Source of the DNA: Actinomarina sp002308095
GTDB taxonomy: Bacteria > Actinomycetota > Acidimicrobiia > Actinomarinales > Actinomarinaceae
Direction: 5' to 3'
DNA length: 64,000 nucleotides
Assembly (NCBI GenBank): GCA_045563135.1
Contig: JBJKUL010000001.1
Coordinates: 868,001 to 932,000 of the forward strand
The position numbers were made by a program, and so were the translations under genes. Position 1 is the first letter of the stretch; each line of letters opens with the position of its first letter. The notes under the pieces are model-generated. The model ran no database searches. It worked only from the letters and a program-made list of their open reading frames with translations, and was not told the DNA's origin. Below, in pieces: positions 42,997 to 51,099 of the stretch.

Positions 42997-44514
42997 ATGG
43001 ATAAAGTATTAGATAACAAAATTGAAAATGTTTTAGATTCTGCAGACAGAATGTTTATAGCTACCAGTGTTGGTGGTAACTCTTCTGGAGCATCTGTATT
43101 TTTTAGTAGAGACGGAGAAGATCTTGTATTCTTCACCTTTAATCCAACAAGAAAAGCTGAACAAATAAGACTAAATCCACGTGTTCATGTTGTTATCTGG
43201 CCTAAAGGTCAAGAAGGAATTGAAGGCCTTCAAATTGATGGTGAGTGTTACAAAATAAAAGATGAAGATGAAAAAAAGAAAGCTTATGAACTCGTACTAA
43301 ACACCACAGAAGCTTTTCAAGAATATATGGAAGATGATTTCCTTATCAAAAATGACGTCGTTGGGTATTACCGCGTTAAACCAACAACTATTAAGTATGT
43401 AAATTTTTATGAAGAAGAACAATTTCAATGGAAAACTATCCCTGGGAATAAAACTTCAGCCCTCAAAATGGCATTCAAGTTAGGTCTAAAAAGAATTGGT
43501 TTGTGGTTGAGAACAGTTAGAGCCCCCTTTCTAACGGCTACATTTGCTCCAATATTTATTGGTGCAGCTGTAGCGTGGAGCGATCTCAAAGATAATGGTA
43601 TTGCCGAGAACTGGTCATGGAAAATGTTCTGGTTGGTTCTCGGTGGTGCATCTTTAGCTCAAGTCGCCACCAATGCTTCCAACGACTTTTTTGATCATAC
43701 CTCTAATGCAGATGAAATTAACAAGGTTGCTAGCCCATTTAACGGTGGAAGTAGGGTAATCCAAGTAGGTTTAATGACTCCTGGACAGGTATTGATAACT
43801 GCTCTTGTGAGCATAGCCGGAACTGTTGGCATTGGGTTGTATCTTAATCAACAAGTTAGTGGTAACTTCTTTGGCAACACTCCAATACTTTGGACAGGAA
43901 TAATTGGTACGTTTTTGGCATTGGGATATACAGGTGACCCTGTACGACTTGGATACAAGGGATTTGGAGAAATAGCTATTGCTTTAGGCTTCGGTCCAAT
44001 TATGGTTATGGGTGCTCATTATGTATTAACCGCTCCTATTCATAATAATGTCTTAGGTTTATGGAATTGGATTGAGGCTCTTATTGCATCAGTACCTATC
44101 GCAATACTAGTAATGCTTATAGTGTGGATTAATCAATTTCAAGATGCCCCATCAGATGCGGCAGTCGGAAAAAATACTTGGGTGGTAAGAACAGCAGTCA
44201 ACGATGGTTGGATGAGATTAGAAAAGCCACTTTCTTTATACAAACAATTTATGGTTGAGGCCTTCTTGGCAGTAGCAGCAATTGGATTACTAGGTATGTT
44301 TACTGATTATGGAACAGTCTATGCTTTTGCAGCATTATTACCTGTACTTCTTGTTTGGAAAGCTTTTAAAATGGCTGATGAGTGGATGATTAAGTGGAAT
44401 AACCCAGATGCTGATAGACAAAAAGTACCTTATGAGCTTTTACTAGTTAATGTATCAACTATTGGGATTCACTTCCTAACAGGAATTTTGATTTCTGTAG
44501 CTTACATTCTATAG
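42997..44514 (+). CDS. FMN-binding split-barrel domain fused to a MenA-like UbiA prenyltransferase
   Basis: 505 residues. Residues 1 to about 145 form a pyridoxamine-phosphate-oxidase-like FMN split barrel (SRDGEDLVFFTFNPTRKAEQIRLNPRVHVVIW). From about 165 on is a polytopic UbiA prenyltransferase. The first Asp-rich motif is NASNDFFDHTSNADE, followed by the MenA-like NGGSRVIQVGLMTP. The second Asp-rich motif is NQFQDAPSDAAVGKNTWVVR. MenA attaches the polyprenyl tail to 1,4-dihydroxy-2-naphthoate; menG follows after 1 nt, supporting a menaquinone role. The split-barrel fusion is unusual; F420 or flavin chemistry on the quinone is possible but is inference. Confidence 0.85.
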   Translation: MDKVLDNKIENVLDSADRMFIATSVGGNSSGASVFFSRDGEDLVFFTFNPTRKAEQIRLNPRVHVVIWPKGQEGIEGLQIDGECYKIKDEDEKKKAYELVLNTTEAFQEYMEDDFLIKNDVVGYYRVKPTTIKYVNFYEEEQFQWKTIPGNKTSALKMAFKLGLKRIGLWLRTVRAPFLTATFAPIFIGAAVAWSDLKDNGIAENWSWKMFWLVLGGASLAQVATNASNDFFDHTSNADEINKVASPFNGGSRVIQVGLMTPGQVLITALVSIAGTVGIGLYLNQQVSGNFFGNTPILWTGIIGTFLALGYTGDPVRLGYKGFGEIAIALGFGPIMVMGAHYVLTAPIHNNVLGLWNWIEALIASVPIAILVMLIVWINQFQDAPSDAAVGKNTWVVRTAVNDGWMRLEKPLSLYKQFMVEAFLAVAAIGLLGMFTDYGTVYAFAALLPVLLVWKAFKMADEWMIKWNNPDADRQKVPYELLLVNVSTIGIHFLTGILISVAYIL

Positions 44515-44515
44515 C

Positions 44516-45139
44516 TTGTCTCAGTCTGCAAACTTTTCAAAAATATACAAATTTTATGATGGGATAAACTCACTGCTAACACTTGGTTTTGATAAATCTT
44601 GGAGAAATACAGCTTCTTTAAACTTAAAAGGTAAGAAAGTTTTAGACCTAGGAAGTGGTACGGGCGCTGCGGCAAAACAGCTTATTAATTATGAAGTAAC
44701 TGCATTAGATCCAGATGAAAACATGCTTTCTTTAAACGAAATAAAGAACAAGGTGGTAGGAAGTGCTGAAAAGCTTCCCTTTGAAGATAATTCTTTTGAT
44801 GGTGTGTACTGTGCTTTTGTCTGGAGGAATATTACAGATATGGATCAATCTTTTGCAGAAATTAAAAGGGTTTTAAAAGAAGATGGAGTTTTTGTCTTAC
44901 TTGACATGACAAGACCAGTAAATATATTTACAAAGACTCTTCACCAGATCGCAACATTTTTTACTCTTCATTTGATAGGAATCATTACATTGAATTTAAA
45001 ACAGTATAGGTTTCTCCATACGTCTCTTGATAAACTAGACCCTCCCGAAGTTTTTCTAAAGCAAAGTGACTTTAATGAAATTTCAATTCAAAGAATGGGC
45101 ATATTTGGCTTTGTGTATTTAGCTGTCTTAAATAATTAG
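44516..45139 (+). CDS. Demethylmenaquinone methyltransferase-like SAM enzyme
   Basis: 207-residue UbiE/MenG family methyltransferase starting at TTG. The SAM motif is VLDLGSGTGAAAKQL, followed by GSAEKLPFEDNSFDGVYCAFVWRNITDMDQSFAEIKRVLKEDG, characteristic of UbiE/MenG. The family is normally about 230-250 residues; this is streamlined. Last step of menaquinone synthesis, directly after the MenA-like gene. Its end lies 4 nt from the end of the broken thioredoxin gene. Confidence 0.88.
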   Translation: MSQSANFSKIYKFYDGINSLLTLGFDKSWRNTASLNLKGKKVLDLGSGTGAAAKQLINYEVTALDPDENMLSLNEIKNKVVGSAEKLPFEDNSFDGVYCAFVWRNITDMDQSFAEIKRVLKEDGVFVLLDMTRPVNIFTKTLHQIATFFTLHLIGIITLNLKQYRFLHTSLDKLDPPEVFLKQSDFNEISIQRMGIFGFVYLAVLNN

Positions 45140-45143
45140 AAAA

Positions 45144-45760
45144 TTATCTACTCTCTAAAGCTAGCTGCACTAATAGTTGTCCAAGTGCATCTTGAGGTAG
45201 GCTACCAGCTCTTCTAGCCTTAACATTTAACTCATTATCAAGGAAACACCCAGTAAGGAAAAGCTGTCAACACCGTAGGCATCGCCAATTGTTCTGTCTA
45301 GGTCGTAAATCTGAGTTTCGCTCCAGCCTTCTCTTTCTAGCCAATCGTGAGGAGGATAATTACCTCTTGCTCTGTCAATTGAAGTGGCAACTGCAATTAT
45401 ATCTAGACCCTCTGGAACTCCTATAGTGTCAATCCATTCTTGTACAGATGGAACTTCTGCTTGGCAGTAATTACACCAATGGGCAAGAAAAAGTAAAGCT
45501 TTAGCATTACCATTTTTTTCAAGTTCGATTATTTCAGAATTTTCATTTGGTCCAGAAAACGTTGGCGCTGAAAGTCCAATTGCAACATTATCATCATTTT
45601 CACCAGCAAAACTTGGTAGAGGATCTCCTGTAACAGTAGTCTCTCCCTCTGGAAGACCAGCAGCATTAAAGGTTCACGTGCTCAAAGTAACACCCACAGC
45701 CACAGCAAAGCCAATCACTAAAAGTATACCCCTGCCGCTATCAGAGAAATTTTTATTCAA
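45144..45760 (-). pseudogene. Broken TlpA/ResA-like membrane-anchored thioredoxin
   Basis: From a TTG at 45760 (overlapping the dsbB stop as TTGA) the frame encodes a membrane anchor (ILLVIGFAVAVGVTLST), then a TGA stop at 45674-45676. The same frame continues with FNAAGLPEGETTVTGDPL and a thioredoxin domain with active site HWCNYCQAEVPSVQ. Near 45242-45262, two one-base shifts in TTTTCC and TTTCC runs are needed to continue as FPYWVFLDNELNV and end at TAA 45144. Three lesions in 617 nt imply an inactivated gene (or poor local sequence). It would have been the partner of dsbB in extracytoplasmic thiol redox or cytochrome c maturation. Confidence 0.8.
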
Positions 45761-46272
45761 TGTTCTGCTCTCCTTGCATACTCATAATACAACAGAGAAA
45801 TAAATATCGTAAAAAAACCAGTTGCTCCCATAACCGGGATACTTATGAATCCAAAAATATCTACATATTTTAAGTTACATGGAACGTCTATTGCGCAAGA
45901 ACCACCGCCGCCACCGCCATTTTGTAAATAAATATGGTATAAACTTACAAAAAAACCACCTAGGCTTAAAAAGCCAAATTTGTAGAAGGTGTTTTTAAAA
46001 AGAGAAATTATAAGTACTATCGCAATTGGGTACATTAAATAACGCTGATACCAGCAAAATTTACAAGGGATAAAGCCAACAACTTCAGAGTAAATTATGC
46101 TGCCTATTGCTGAAAAGGTGGCAACACTTGTAGCGAAATTTAAAAACTGATCTGTTATAAATTTACTAAATGTTTTTTTTGTGATGTATAGGTATAAGAT
46201 CCCTATTGAAATAATCCAGGCAGTTACTGTAAAAAAACCAAAAAGAGTATTAAAAAAAATTACTGTGTCCAT
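45757..46272 (-). CDS. DsbB-family disulfide oxidoreductase
   Basis: 171-residue four-helix membrane protein that passes electrons from periplasmic thiols to quinone. The first Cys pair is in PCKFCWYQRYLMYPIA (CxxC then W-Y-Q-R) and the second in GGSCAIDVPCNLKYVDIFGFISIPVMGATGF. A run of six Gly precedes the second pair. The gene overlaps the start of the thioredoxin pseudogene by 4 nt, so the two were an operon. Menaquinone synthesis genes are on the opposite strand nearby. Confidence 0.88.
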   Translation of the reverse strand: MDTVIFFNTLFGFFTVTAWIISIGILYLYITKKTFSKFITDQFLNFATSVATFSAIGSIIYSEVVGFIPCKFCWYQRYLMYPIAIVLIISLFKNTFYKFGFLSLGGFFVSLYHIYLQNGGGGGGSCAIDVPCNLKYVDIFGFISIPVMGATGFFTIFISLLYYEYARRAEH

Positions 46273-46288
46273 TTATATAATTCTACCT

Positions 46289-46322
46289 AAAAAAAAAGAT
46301 AGGCGGACATTGCCGCCTATCT
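46289..46322 (-). terminator. Rho-independent terminator of the rhodopsin gene
   Basis: On the minus strand a 10-bp stem (AGATAGGCGG paired with CCGCCTATCT, 6-nt loop) is followed at once by nine U residues (the A run at 46289-46297 on the plus strand). It lies 22 nt after the rhodopsin stop. It is the clearest intrinsic terminator in the window and isolates the rhodopsin from dsbB. Confidence 0.9.
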
Positions 46323-46344
46323 ATAAATTTGTTAAGAGTTAAAG

Positions 46345-47010
46345 TTAGACTTTTTCTCCTGATTTTATTCTTGCCATGTTAAGAACTAATACACCAAGAC
46401 CGACTTTGTTAACAATGTCTGCAATTGTGTATAGAAGTTCTCTTAGGTCTGTTAACTCTGCGCTAACTACTGGGGCTAAGAACCCAAGTGGATAAATTAT
46501 CCAACCTACAAGAATTAGGTTTTTGATACTTTGGAATGCTACTGCTTCATCACCTTTTAGTGAATCGCCTTCTGATTGCAGTGCTCTCATTAAGTATGCA
46601 TATGCTGCCATTGATACAACAAAACCAATCCAGTATTGTGTATCTCCTGCTTCGGCTGCTACTTCACCGTAGTAACCTCCACCAATCATCACTAAAGCAC
46701 CTGCACCCATAGTTCTCACTTTTTGTGCGTATTCTGCGCCTTTGGACGTTACGGCTAATACCTCAACGAACATCAATGGAACTGTAAGTACCCAGTCAAC
46801 ATATCGTAGTGGTGTATCGAAATCTCCAGATGCAAAAGAAACTGTCATTTTTTGGTAGTGATACCATGCTATTCCAGTTACTAGAGCTGAGATGTATACA
46901 CCTCTTCTGAATTTCGGATCAACTTCTCTTGATGACATTAGAAGGAATACTGTCCCTGCAAGCATTGCTACGGTTGCCACCATAAAAAGTCTGTATGTAA
47001 GTTCGGCCAT
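46345..47010 (-). CDS. Light-driven proton pump, MACRhodopsin-like (proteorhodopsin relative)
   Basis: Type 1 rhodopsin, seven helices, 221 residues from the ATG at 47010, which has an AAGGAG Shine-Dalgarno 9 nt upstream; the frame is open to 47082 but that adds an unlikely charged leader. Helix C is RYVDWVLTVPLMFVE, with the Schiff-base counterion Asp72, Thr76 and proton donor Glu83 (the DTE pattern of proton pumps). His51 in YHYQKM matches the counterion-linked His of proteorhodopsin. Met80 is at the spectral tuning site, predicting green absorption. Retinal Lys202 is in ADIVNKVG. It is monocistronic between a palindrome-rich promoter and a strong terminator. Confidence 0.96.
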   Translation of the reverse strand: MAELTYRLFMVATVAMLAGTVFLLMSSREVDPKFRRGVYISALVTGIAWYHYQKMTVSFASGDFDTPLRYVDWVLTVPLMFVEVLAVTSKGAEYAQKVRTMGAGALVMIGGGYYGEVAAEAGDTQYWIGFVVSMAAYAYLMRALQSEGDSLKGDEAVAFQSIKNLILVGWIIYPLGFLAPVVSAELTDLRELLYTIADIVNKVGLGVLVLNMARIKSGEKV

Positions 47011-47066
47011 TTTAAGCTTCTCCTTTTTTAGCTTTTTAAAGTTCTTATTATCTAAATATAATATCT

Positions 47067-47084
47067 TTGTGAAAGTATTCACAA
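47067..47084. promoter_or_regulatory. CRP-type operator upstream of rhodopsin
   Basis: TTGTGAAAGTATTCACAA is a perfect inverted repeat and contains exactly TGTGA-N6-TCACA, the classical CRP/GlxR consensus. It sits 57 nt upstream of the rhodopsin ATG, directly before candidate -10 boxes (TATTAT or TATATT on the minus strand, 47055-47063), so the bound protein would overlap the promoter. Confidence 0.6.
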
Positions 47085-47099
47085 TATATTGGAAATTTT

Positions 47100-47114
47100 T
47101 TCACAATTTCACAA
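47100..47114. repeat. Two tandem TTCACAA half-sites near the rhodopsin operator
   Basis: TTCACAA occurs at 47100-47106 and again at 47108-47114, 8 nt apart, matching the right arm of the palindrome at 47067-47084. They may be accessory half-sites for the same regulator. Confidence 0.4.
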
Positions 47115-47130
47115 GGAGGTGAGTTAGGCT

Positions 47131-48600
47131 TTAAGATCCGTATTTTTCAAGGTAACTATCTAATTTAAACTTTTTTGCTGTATTTTCTGAAGTCATGTAA
47201 CGTATTTTCCCATAGATCTTTCTTTCAGGACCCCATGCCCTGTCGTAACGTCCCAAAGTCCAAAACACACCTGAATATGAGTTTGGATCTCTTCCATCTA
47301 AAGCAAATCTATCGTTTAAATCAATCATGTAAGAAAGAGCCAGCTGTGGATTTGGTACCCACTCCAATATTTTTTTTGCCCAGAGCATCCTTAGATAATT
47401 ATGGATGATACCTTCCTCTCTTAGTTGTGTTTGAGCAGCGTTCCATATTTCATCATGAGTTTCTGAATTCACTAACTGAGATAATGTGTATGTATGTTCT
47501 CTAGGGTCGTTCGCGTGCTCCTCTAAGGTCTTGATTGCCCATTGGGGTAATGAAGAATACTGATCGTAATTGGCTCGCGTAACACATGTATGATACCCAA
47601 GCTCTCTCCAGGTTATAAGTTCATCAAAAAAACTTTCTAAATTTTCAGATCCACCCCACCAGCCCTGTCTTCTGCCTACAAAAGCTGGATTGATATTTTC
47701 TGGAGACCATGATTCAAGTTCATTAACTTTGACAAAAATTTCATAAGGAGAAATATGGCCAGCATGAAGATATGGGGAAAGCCTGCTGCTTGCATCCTCT
47801 GATGGATGGCTTCTTAATGTTGCATAATTTAAGTATCCATTTTGTAAAAAGTAATCAAGTCTTTCTTTTGCTTTTTTGTAACCACCTATTATTGGACTCT
47901 CTTTAACCGTCTTATCAATATTTAAATCACGCAAGAATTCCTCTTGATTGAAGTTTTTAAAATCTACTTTTTTCCACTTATTTTCAATATCTTCAACCTG
48001 CTTATCGTCAAATTTAACTTTTAAATCCTTTAGTGGTTCCTCTTTTGGTACGTCTACTAGAAAATCTATTAAGTTTTTATGTAAATATCTCCTGAAATCA
48101 TGTGCTCTCACATACTCTTTTTCTGCAATACGAATTGGTGCTAGTCCATTAGCGTCGACTAATTCATACCTTGTATTAACAATACCTTTAGCTTTCGCAG
48201 TCATTTGTGGAACAAAATAAGTTGGATAATCGTCAGTAACAACTGCAGCAGCTTTTTCAACTAACTGTGCCAAAAGCTCATCGCTTGCTCTTGGTGTTTC
48301 TTCAATGTAGGGGTAATAGTATGCATTTGTCTTTTCAATATTTTCAGATACATCTTTCATTCCCTCTAGAAAGAATTTATGGAATCTGACACTAGACATA
48401 GGATAATCCAGAATAAGTGGTTCAAATATCAGTAAAGGCTTCGATAGTTCATTAGCTATCTCAACAGCTCTCTCTAATGCAAAATTATATGAGGTTCTCT
48501 TAAAGTTGATAATCCAATAGAGTACGTATTCTTTATCTAGATCTGGTTCAACATCTTTTAATACTGTAATTCTATTATTTGGTACTCCAGGCATACTCAA
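47131..48600 (-). CDS. Class II CPD photolyase
   Basis: 489-residue flavin photolyase that splits cyclobutane pyrimidine dimers with blue light. The class II hallmarks are VLYWIINFKRTSYNFALERAV at the N-terminus, HEIWNAAQ-type DEIWNAAQTQLREEGIIHNY, LRMLWAKKILEW, then DPNSYSGVFWTLGRYDRAWGPERKIYGKIRYM near the end. Class II enzymes are uncommon in most bacteria compared with class I. It is upstream of, and on the same strand as, the rhodopsin, so a transcript from it could run into the rhodopsin leader. Divergent from the sugar ABC ATPase. Confidence 0.93.
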   Translation of the reverse strand: MSMPGVPNNRITVLKDVEPDLDKEYVLYWIINFKRTSYNFALERAVEIANELSKPLLIFEPLILDYPMSSVRFHKFFLEGMKDVSENIEKTNAYYYPYIEETPRASDELLAQLVEKAAAVVTDDYPTYFVPQMTAKAKGIVNTRYELVDANGLAPIRIAEKEYVRAHDFRRYLHKNLIDFLVDVPKEEPLKDLKVKFDDKQVEDIENKWKKVDFKNFNQEEFLRDLNIDKTVKESPIIGGYKKAKERLDYFLQNGYLNYATLRSHPSEDASSRLSPYLHAGHISPYEIFVKVNELESWSPENINPAFVGRRQGWWGGSENLESFFDELITWRELGYHTCVTRANYDQYSSLPQWAIKTLEEHANDPREHTYTLSQLVNSETHDEIWNAAQTQLREEGIIHNYLRMLWAKKILEWVPNPQLALSYMIDLNDRFALDGRDPNSYSGVFWTLGRYDRAWGPERKIYGKIRYMTSENTAKKFKLDSYLEKYGS

Positions 48601-48657
48601 TTATAAATGTGAAATGGTTTTTAAATTAGACAGTTTATGTTTAAAATATAAGAAGTT

Positions 48658-49833
48658 ATGGGCGCAATTAAAATTAAAGATGTTGGAAAAATCTATCCAA
48701 ACGGGACCAGAGCTCTCGAAGATGTCAATATAGAAATTAATGATGGAGAGTTTGTAGTTCTCGTTGGTCCATCAGGTTGTGGTAAAACTACCTTACTTCG
48801 AATGGTTGCTGGATTAGAAGATATTACTGAAGGCGAAATTTCAATTGGTGAAAAAGTAGTTAACGAAGTTGCTCCAAAAGATAGAGACATTGCCATGGTT
48901 TTCCAAAACTATGCACTATATCCTCATATGTCTGTATATGACAACATGGCTTTTTCTCTAAAATTAAGAAAACTTCCAAAAGAAGAGATTGAAAAAAAAG
49001 TCAAAGATGCTGCTAAAACACTAGAAATTAGTGAACTCTTAGATAGAAAACCTAAAGCATTATCAGGTGGTCAGAGACAACGTGTTGCAATGGGAAGAGC
49101 TATCGTTAGAAATCCAGAAGCATTTTTAATGGATGAACCGCTTTCAAACCTAGATGCAAAACTAAGGGTTCAAATGAGAGCTGAACTTGGACAACTTCAT
49201 ACTCAACTTGAAACAACAACATTATATGTAACACATGATCAGGTTGAAGCTATGACTATGGGTGATAGAGTTGCTGTTATCAGAAAAGGCGAGCTTCAAC
49301 AGATAGATACACCTCGAGAGATTTACCTATACCCAAAGAATATTTTTGTAGCTGGTTTCATAGGAAGCCCATCAATGAATTTTGTCTATGCAGATGTAAA
49401 AATCTCAGGCAAAAAAGCTGAACTTTCTTTTGCAGGAGAAACAATAAACTGCGATGGAGAGTCTGCAAAGAAACTTGAAAAAATGGATGGTGAGCAAATC
49501 GTACTAGGTATAAGACCTGAGGCATTCGAAGATTCAATTTATGCAAAAGATAGTGAGTATTCTGAGTCTATAGACATAAAGGTGACTTTACTCGAACAAC
49601 TTGGTTCAGATTCATATATACATTTTTACAAGGATATAAAACCTGTTCAAACTGAAGCTATTGAGGAAATCTTAGCTGATGAAGGCGAAGATATAAGTGT
49701 CTTAGGAGATGAAACAAAATTTATAGCAAGAATTAACCCTAATTCAACAGTTAAAGAAGGTGAAGAAATCAAACTATCCATAGATTCTTCAAAGTTACAT
49801 TTTTTTGATCCTAGTACAGGAAATGCCCTCTAA
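48658..49833 (+). CDS. Sugar ABC importer ATPase (MsmK/UgpC type)
   Basis: 391-residue CUT1-type ATPase: Walker A GPSGCGKTT (about 38-46), Q-loop MVFQNYALYPHM, signature LSGGQRQRVAMGRAI, Walker B LMDEPLSNLDAKL, switch VTHDQVEAMT. C-terminal OB/TOBE regulatory domains start near 240 (GSPSMNFVYADV). Such ATPases often serve several sugar permeases. It is the only member of the locus on the plus strand, its end abutting the minus-strand binding-protein paralog. Confidence 0.94.
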   Translation: MGAIKIKDVGKIYPNGTRALEDVNIEINDGEFVVLVGPSGCGKTTLLRMVAGLEDITEGEISIGEKVVNEVAPKDRDIAMVFQNYALYPHMSVYDNMAFSLKLRKLPKEEIEKKVKDAAKTLEISELLDRKPKALSGGQRQRVAMGRAIVRNPEAFLMDEPLSNLDAKLRVQMRAELGQLHTQLETTTLYVTHDQVEAMTMGDRVAVIRKGELQQIDTPREIYLYPKNIFVAGFIGSPSMNFVYADVKISGKKAELSFAGETINCDGESAKKLEKMDGEQIVLGIRPEAFEDSIYAKDSEYSESIDIKVTLLEQLGSDSYIHFYKDIKPVQTEAIEEILADEGEDISVLGDETKFIARINPNSTVKEGEEIKLSIDSSKLHFFDPSTGNAL

Positions 49834-51099
49834 CTAATAACTGCTATCTAATTCTTCGGTGACTTCCTCAATATAGAAACTTTCAAATTCAATATATTTC
49901 GTTAAGGCATACCACAAACTGTCAGAGCCAATCCTTCTTTCCATAAGTTCTGAGGCATCAAATCTAAATAAATCATTATCTAATGATGCTTTAACTAAAT
50001 TTGTCTCCTTAATAGTCATCTGATTATTAAGAGACTCGATATTTGAATTTATGTTGGCTGCTATAAATTGTGAATCCTCTTTGCTCATCCAATTTTTACC
50101 AAAGTTTTCAGATACAAGTAAATTAATAACTTTACTCGTGTTAGCTTCCATATTTAGACCAATTAATACATCACCTATTCCAACCATTGCATTTTTATTA
50201 TCTGCTGAAGGCAGTTTGAAAAAATCATAATCTATTCCATAAGTTGTATCTTCAGGAAAAAAGTAGCTAGCAAAATGTCCAGACCAGCTAAAGGTACATG
50301 AATTACTATCGTCGAGTAGATTGCGATAATTATTTCTAAACTCTTTTCTCACCATACGCTTATTACCGCCATAAACAGCATCCTCAATAAAAATCAATTT
50401 ACCTATTTCTAGTATCGACAATGTAATTTCACTGGTGCTTGATAACTTGTCCTGCTTAAACCATTCGTCATAAACCGATGGACCAAATTTATGAAGAATT
50501 GTATCTTCTAGCCAGTTTGTTGCTATCCAACCCGTTGAAGCCCCACTTTCAATATCCATACACCATAGTGGTGAGTCTTCATAAGAGTTTTCCTTTGTAA
50601 ACTTAACCATGTCTTCATAGGAGTTAAAGGTCGGTGATCCTAATGCCTCATATTTACTTACGTCATACCATACAAGTGAGTTTGGAAGCAATCTAAACCA
50701 AGCTCCATAATTCTGGTTATCTTCTTTAGAAGTTGTTATCTCCTGTAAGTGCTGGGTGAAGATTTCATTCATTAATGAGCTATCTAAATAATTAACTATT
50801 GGAAGGGCGATACCTCTTTGACCTAAGTTAACAACACCTTGTGGATTAGGTATCAAAGCAATATCTAAATTATGATCTGGGTTTTTAATAAGGTGAGTCT
50901 CAATATCGTTAAATGGTTCATAGGAAATTTTAATTCCTAAATCCTCAGCCATTAAATCAAGCTCTTCTTCGAAATACTCAAGTTGAGGAAAATTTGGTCC
51001 ACCAATTTTTATGTCTGTTGGTTGGTAAGCAATATAAGACAATACTGCTGTGGTTATTAAAAAAATTGATACAAATTTAAAATTATCTTTTAATCCCAT
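49834..51099 (-). CDS. Diverged, membrane-anchored solute-binding-protein paralog
   Basis: 421 residues, homologous along its length to the sugar-binding lipoprotein at 54789: compare GASTGWIATNWLEDTIL here with GASGWLATDWMEDIML there, and FRFDASELMERRIGSDSLWYALTKY with FRFDASDIMPPEVGAGSFWKEMMN. It has no lipobox Cys; an N-terminal hydrophobic segment (FVSIFLITTAVLSYIAY) would anchor or secrete it. It overlaps the ROK kinase by 10 nt and ends the operon. It might bind a related sugar, act as a sensor, or be drifting. Confidence 0.82.
   Translation of the reverse strand: MGLKDNFKFVSIFLITTAVLSYIAYQPTDIKIGGPNFPQLEYFEEELDLMAEDLGIKISYEPFNDIETHLIKNPDHNLDIALIPNPQGVVNLGQRGIALPIVNYLDSSLMNEIFTQHLQEITTSKEDNQNYGAWFRLLPNSLVWYDVSKYEALGSPTFNSYEDMVKFTKENSYEDSPLWCMDIESGASTGWIATNWLEDTILHKFGPSVYDEWFKQDKLSSTSEITLSILEIGKLIFIEDAVYGGNKRMVRKEFRNNYRNLLDDSNSCTFSWSGHFASYFFPEDTTYGIDYDFFKLPSADNKNAMVGIGDVLIGLNMEANTSKVINLLVSENFGKNWMSKEDSQFIAANINSNIESLNNQMTIKETNLVKASLDNDLFRFDASELMERRIGSDSLWYALTKYIEFESFYIEEVTEELDSSY

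Noticed and set aside
45674..45676. Possible TGA recoding (Trp or selenocysteine) in the thioredoxin gene
   Set aside because: Many other genes here end with TGA as a normal stop, no SECIS-like hairpin was seen, and further frameshifts downstream favour a pseudogene.
47011..47082. Longer N-terminus for the rhodopsin (start at 47082)
   Set aside because: It adds a Lys/Asn-rich 24-residue leader without a Shine-Dalgarno and would cross the likely promoter; the ATG at 47010 has a good AAGGAG.
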